Below are positions 59,901 to 64,000 of a stretch of 64,000 nucleotides of DNA, piece by piece. Source of the DNA: Centropus unirufus (taxonomy: Eukaryota; Chordata; Aves; Cuculiformes; Centropidae); contig VYZI01000043.1 in assembly GCA_013397695.1 (NCBI GenBank), positions 1 through 64,000 of the forward strand. The letters run 5' to 3'. A program made the translations under genes and the position numbers. A model generated the notes under the pieces. The model was not told the origin of the DNA and did no database searches. It saw only the letters and a program-made list of their open reading frames with translations. The stretch's first letter is position 1. Every line of letters begins with the position of its first letter.

Positions 59901-62899
59901 GTGGTCCGTCCTTCTCCATGCCTGGCTGGGAGGGAAGGCTTGATTTTTCCATGCCTATAAAACTTGCTTGCAGCGCATTCAGTGCTGCAGCTCAGACGAG
60001 AGGTTAGGAGTTTTCCAGGTAACCATTTCTCATTTTCAAGCTTCCAGCCTCAATCGGAGCCTGAAACAGAGATGTACATTTTACTGGAGTCACAGACATT
60101 AAAGCTTCAACGGGGCTGAGCTGGAGTTTGTAAGTAAAACCAGTCTTACTGGACTTGCTGTTGTTTTGTTTGTTTTTTTTTTTTGTTACCCTGAGTATGT
60201 TGTGGGGCAATCAATGAGGAAGCCTTACAGCATTTCTTAAGAGGAGCTTAAGGAGGGATGATTCAGTGGCAGCTCTACTTGGTCAGCCTCTCCTTCCTGG
60301 GGAAGGAGAGCTTCTTCCTTTCAGATTGGGTTCAGCCAAACTGTTTGCCTGTTCCCTGGGTTTGAAGTGCAACAAGCTGTCTGCTTTGGGAGGGGGCAGG
60401 TGGGTTTTTACTGCTGCTTCTGTGGGGCAGTGGTCAAAGAAAGGAGGGAGAGAAGAGGAATAAGAATCTCATCCCTTATGATGGGAACTGTATAAGGAAA
60501 ACAGAACAACTTGATAAGGATTGAACTAATTCAGTATTGAAAAAAAACCAACAATTTCCTCTGCATCAGAGATGGGACAGCCCCAATTTACTGGAGCCTC
60601 CAATGCTTGCTGTGGCTGGGAAGAGGATGCTGGTTAGGCTGACCCATATGGGAACTCCTCCGTTCTCCCAGTCCAATATCTGGTGATCGTGGCCACAGGT
60701 CACCTCTGCCAAGTTGCAAGATGGTCCTGAAGGGAGGAGAAAAGGATTGAGACATGCAAACATCTGAGCATAGGGAGTTGGATGCTCCCTGTGTGGGAAG
60801 GCCGCTCCACTGCAGCAGAGGTCAAGTGGTGGCTTGTATTAGCTGGATGGGGATAATGTTGGGATCTGGGAATTCTTACTTTCTGGTGAGACATGACAAA
60901 GAACACAAATGCCTGTCTTGAGGTAGGAAAGATTCTTGTGCCCCTTCTTGCCTTCAGCAGGAAGATGAGGAAATAGAGGCAGGCTTTAGGGTGCACAGAG
61001 GATATCCCTGCCCAGAAAGAGGAAACCAAACATACTGCCTTCTCCCGAGGAGCTTTGGAACTGAGCTGAACCACAGAGAAATGGGGTCAGGAATGTCAGC
61101 TCTGCATCTAAGATGGGCAGTAAAGGAGTCAGAGGAGCTCACCCACCGGTATCACAGGACAGAGCCCCAGGGTCACTCTCCAGCTGATGTCCCTGTGTCA
61201 GTTCCCAGTGAATGTTTCTGGGAAGCCAAAGATGGGATTAACAGTTCCTGGTTAGGCGAGATGATCCAGGCACGACTCCTGCTCTGAATTCATACCCATG
61301 AAGAGAATAGCCAAGAGAGACATAGGAAGCAGCAATCCATGGGCAGTGAGATTCAGAAACCACTCTGGAAACAGCCAGAGACACGGCAGGCAGTTTAAGC
61401 AGGCTGAGCCTATCTATTTCAGGGTGACTCCCTGTAATTTTCTTCCTTACTGCCCTCTTTCCTGGTCAGCAGAGGCTGTGTGTGCCTTACAGAGTGCAAT
61501 AAACAAAGAGTAGTGGGTGGAAGACAGTGGTGAGTGTGTCTAAGCCTTCCTAGGATGGAATTTACACAGTGGTGTGTTTAAAAGAGGAAGTCTGCTGGTC
61601 AGCAAGAAACCTAAGGAAAGGAATAATTCTAGCAGGGATGGAGAGTGTCAGAAACAAGGTGCTCTACAACCTATTTTCCTATGCCTATTTTCCGGCTCAA
61701 GGCATCAGCTCCCAGCTGCTTTACTGAGGTGAAATGGAGTGTACGATTCTCCGAGCCGTGCACCTCTATGGACAGATCAGTGGATCTCCACAGTGGGGGA
61801 AGGGCTGGCAGAGGAACTCTGTGGTGGCTTTTGAACCAGGAGCCAGCTGTGGGAGGAGGATTATAGTTGAGCACTGAAGTTGTCTTCCTCCCCATTGAGA
61901 GGTTGTTTTGCTAAGTCACTATTTGTGCCATCATTTGTCTCAGCTGAGGAGTCGTCGTCACTGGAAGCTATTAATAGCCTCGAGTTTCTGGGAAAAAATT
62001 CAGGGCTTGAATGCAAGTATGCTGGTTTTGTTTGTGTGTAGGCCTTTTTTGAGGAAAATTCAGCAATAAAAGAGTAAACAGAGAAAGAGGTTTAACTCTT
62101 CATGCATTTTTGAAGTTCCTTTTCTTGGTCTCTTTGTGATTTCCAAGGATGCGTTGCTTTTTCTGTTGCTGAATTATGGTAAACAATAATGTAAAAGGCA
62201 AACATGCTCTAAATAAGCACTTACTGTTCTAAGAGCACAATGATAATCACAATGCCCAGCTCATGGGCACCTCAGCCAGAAAAACTCAGGGCAGGAATTC
62301 AATGACAAACACCCTGGCAGCATCGCAGCTGTGCTGCTGGCTTCAGGCAGACCAAACCAGAATGAGAACCTAGGCTTTTTACAGCGAATACATGTAATTT
62401 GGGGAAGGCTTCTCTGGATGTTTTTAGATGGGGAAGTACAGTCAGTTTAGTGCAGGCATGCACCACACCAAGAATGGGATTTAAAGCAGAGAATGCTCTC
62501 AAACACAGTGAAATCGCTTATAAGGGGGAATATATTACAACTGTGCAGTCTAATCTCTACAGTAACCCAGTTTCAGCTTTCAGTTGCTGGGCTAAAATGA
62601 GAACGAGAAGGGACTTCTGTTCTACCTTGGATTTCTGTGGTAACTGTTCCCGAGGGGTTATTGTCTCTCTGCCTCCCTCCCCTGGGGCCTACGCTTACCC
62701 TTCTCTGCTTCCTCCCTTTGTTGTGTTCCATCAGCACAGCCGGGCGCTTACAGGCTGAGGTTTGTGTTCTACCAGCACTATTCCCATCCCAGGGCACTCA
62801 CAGGTTCCTTTCAGATGAGCTGAGGAGGTGGGGCAGGACCAACTATTTTTATGAATGACATCTATGTCAGAAGAATTAGGTAAGGATGACAACAAAAGC

Positions 62900-62905
62900 T
62901 TTATT
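62900..62905 (-). terminator. LRRC42: LRRC42 polyadenylation signal
   Basis: AATAAA on the minus strand about 210 bases downstream of the LRRC42 stop codon. Confidence 0.6.
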
Positions 62906-63111
62906 TGAAAAAATTTGTTATGTATTGAAAATATACAGTAGTATCATCAACCTTCTCCTTGACTCCATCCCTCCCCAAGCACAGGTTAACCCAGGAGCGT
63001 ATCACAGCAACCAGATTTAACAACACTGGTCTCCTTGGTCAGTCCCTCCCAAAGCGTCCAAATTCCATCATCAGCAAGAAAACAACAAACAAAGACCTGC
63101 TCCTTTCTGAC

Positions 63112-64000
63112 TCAGTAGGTGTTTAACAACTCCCAGTCCTCCACAGTGAGGCACAGGTGCTTCTGTTTGGAAGTCCTTTCTCTGTCTTGTTCAGCCAAAG
63201 CTCTTTTTTTATTGTTCTTTAATTCGTGGCTGCTTGCAACTTCTTTTTTCAAAGGTAAATAGCAATTTTGAACTTTTTCCTTATAAAACTGCAAGTTTTC
63301 AGATGCTTTAGTTTCTGGCTCCACCAGCTTGCGTTTGACTACTTCCTCTATTCTGTGTGTCTTGCCATCTACAGGAGAAAGAAAATCAAGTTTAGATTTC
63401 TGGGAATAACAGAATTATGCTGTAAAATGCACACTTGTGTTGCAAATTGTTTTGGCTAAGCCAGCTGGGAATAGTGACGGCTATCCTAAAATGTGGACAT
63501 TTCTATTTTGGGCTCTGAAATTTTAAGGAGAAAACTCAGTTATCATATGTTGCCCTACGTATGCTGCCATGGTGTATGTAAGAGTTACGCAGCAGCCCAA
63601 CAAATAAAAAAGCTCAAATGCGTCGTAATGCGGTCACACAAATGGCTGTAATTGTACACCTGAGATGCAATTTGTACTAAAAAAGAAGTATGAAAATTTC
63701 CTTGTAGAAAAGAAAACAAACTCTGTGGACTCCATGCAGTTACGTACAGAAGCGCAGAGCTGCTGTTCTGGCTCTCAAGTCGTCTTGTGGCTTGATGGCC
63801 TCCATAACTGCCTGCTCCCACTGCAAAACTGTCTGAAACAACAGTTGAAGGAGTTAATATTTCTTATAAAATTTACAGAAATATCTCTGCATACAACTCT
63901 ATCCCTTATTCTTTCCCATTCAGGGATTTAACACTCCAAAAGGACAATTTCTAGAGAGTAAGGCAGACTTAAACCCCCATACCTGTTCTGCCCATCCCTC
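63112..64000 (-). CDS. LRRC42: Leucine-rich repeat-containing protein 42, C-terminal exons only
   Basis: Three minus-strand coding pieces: a partial exon from beyond the right edge to 63983 (donor GTATGG), a full exon at 63832-63748, and the last exon at 63368-63112 ending TGA. Phases agree; a Tyr codon is split between the last two exons. The visible 120 or so residues are a charged, Lys-rich C-terminal tail (RFYGKTHRIEE onward, ending EDWELLNTY). The leucine-rich repeats lie outside the window. The assignment rests on position next to LDLRAD1 and on recalled similarity of the tail, since no LRR is visible. Function is little known; LRRC42 is treated as a nuclear, growth-related protein in mammals. 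The gene is convergent with LDLRAD1. Confidence 0.8.

Larger units (their letters stand above)
58380..62899. other. LDLRAD1 3' UTR and region between convergent genes
   Basis: No further exon is recognised. Several AATAAA hexamers occur on the plus strand (59591, 59646, 61498), any of which might end LDLRAD1. An A/T-rich inverted repeat lies at 59872-59900. Confidence 0.5.

Noticed and set aside
1..64000. CRISPR arrays, operons, phage or bacterial mobile elements
   Set aside because: None are present; the window is vertebrate nuclear DNA with spliced genes.

Overview
The window is a piece of a bird (sauropsid) nuclear chromosome. The evidence is vertebrate multi-exon genes with GT-AG introns, two CR1 LINE 3' ends carrying the usual avian tail near TATGATTCT, one CpG-island promoter, and a gene order equal to human 1p32.3 read in reverse: CYB5RL(+), CDCP2(+), TCEANC2(-), TMEM59(+), LDLRAD1(+), LRRC42(-, cut by the right edge). 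I cannot name the species. All exon borders below were placed by eye from splice signals, reading phase and recalled vertebrate homologues.

Layout: 1-11.5 kb is CYB5RL, six coding exons, 308 aa. 11.5-17.4 kb is non-coding and ends in an exact 1,671-bp tandem duplication whose two copies abut a single N at 16005. The duplication repeats CDCP2 exon 1 and looks like an unmerged contig overlap rather than biology. 17.4-24.1 kb is CDCP2, six coding exons, 538 aa (signal peptide, three CUB domains, ZP-N-like module, C-terminal membrane helix). 24.1-35.6 kb is an 11.5-kb stretch with no recognised gene and some old repeats. 36.2-41.1 kb is TCEANC2 on the minus strand (208 aa, apparent GC-AG first intron). 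A 213-bp bidirectional CpG-island promoter with three TCTCGCGAGA palindromes at a 17-bp period separates it from TMEM59 (41.3-49.9 kb, eight exons, 326 aa). LDLRAD1 occupies 54.1-58.4 kb (six exons, 206 aa). The 3' end of LRRC42 lies on the minus strand at 62.9-64.0 kb.

The genes are housekeeping and membrane genes, not a pathway cluster: an NAD(P)H flavin reductase, a CUB-domain membrane protein, a TFIIS-like nuclear factor, an autophagy and Golgi membrane protein, an LDL-receptor class A membrane protein and a leucine-rich-repeat protein. Only TCEANC2 and TMEM59 visibly share regulatory DNA.

The most unusual observation is a minus-strand series of exon-like open blocks running antisense through TMEM59 (about 50.3 to 43.3 kb). 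The blocks are phase-compatible across GT-AG junctions and end at a stop codon followed within about 10 bases by AATAAA. One in-frame stop and one apparent frameshift near the 3' end suggest a decaying or mis-sequenced gene I cannot identify. A separate 236-codon minus-strand open frame at 53.5-54.2 kb, antisense to LDLRAD1 exon 1, may or may not belong to it.
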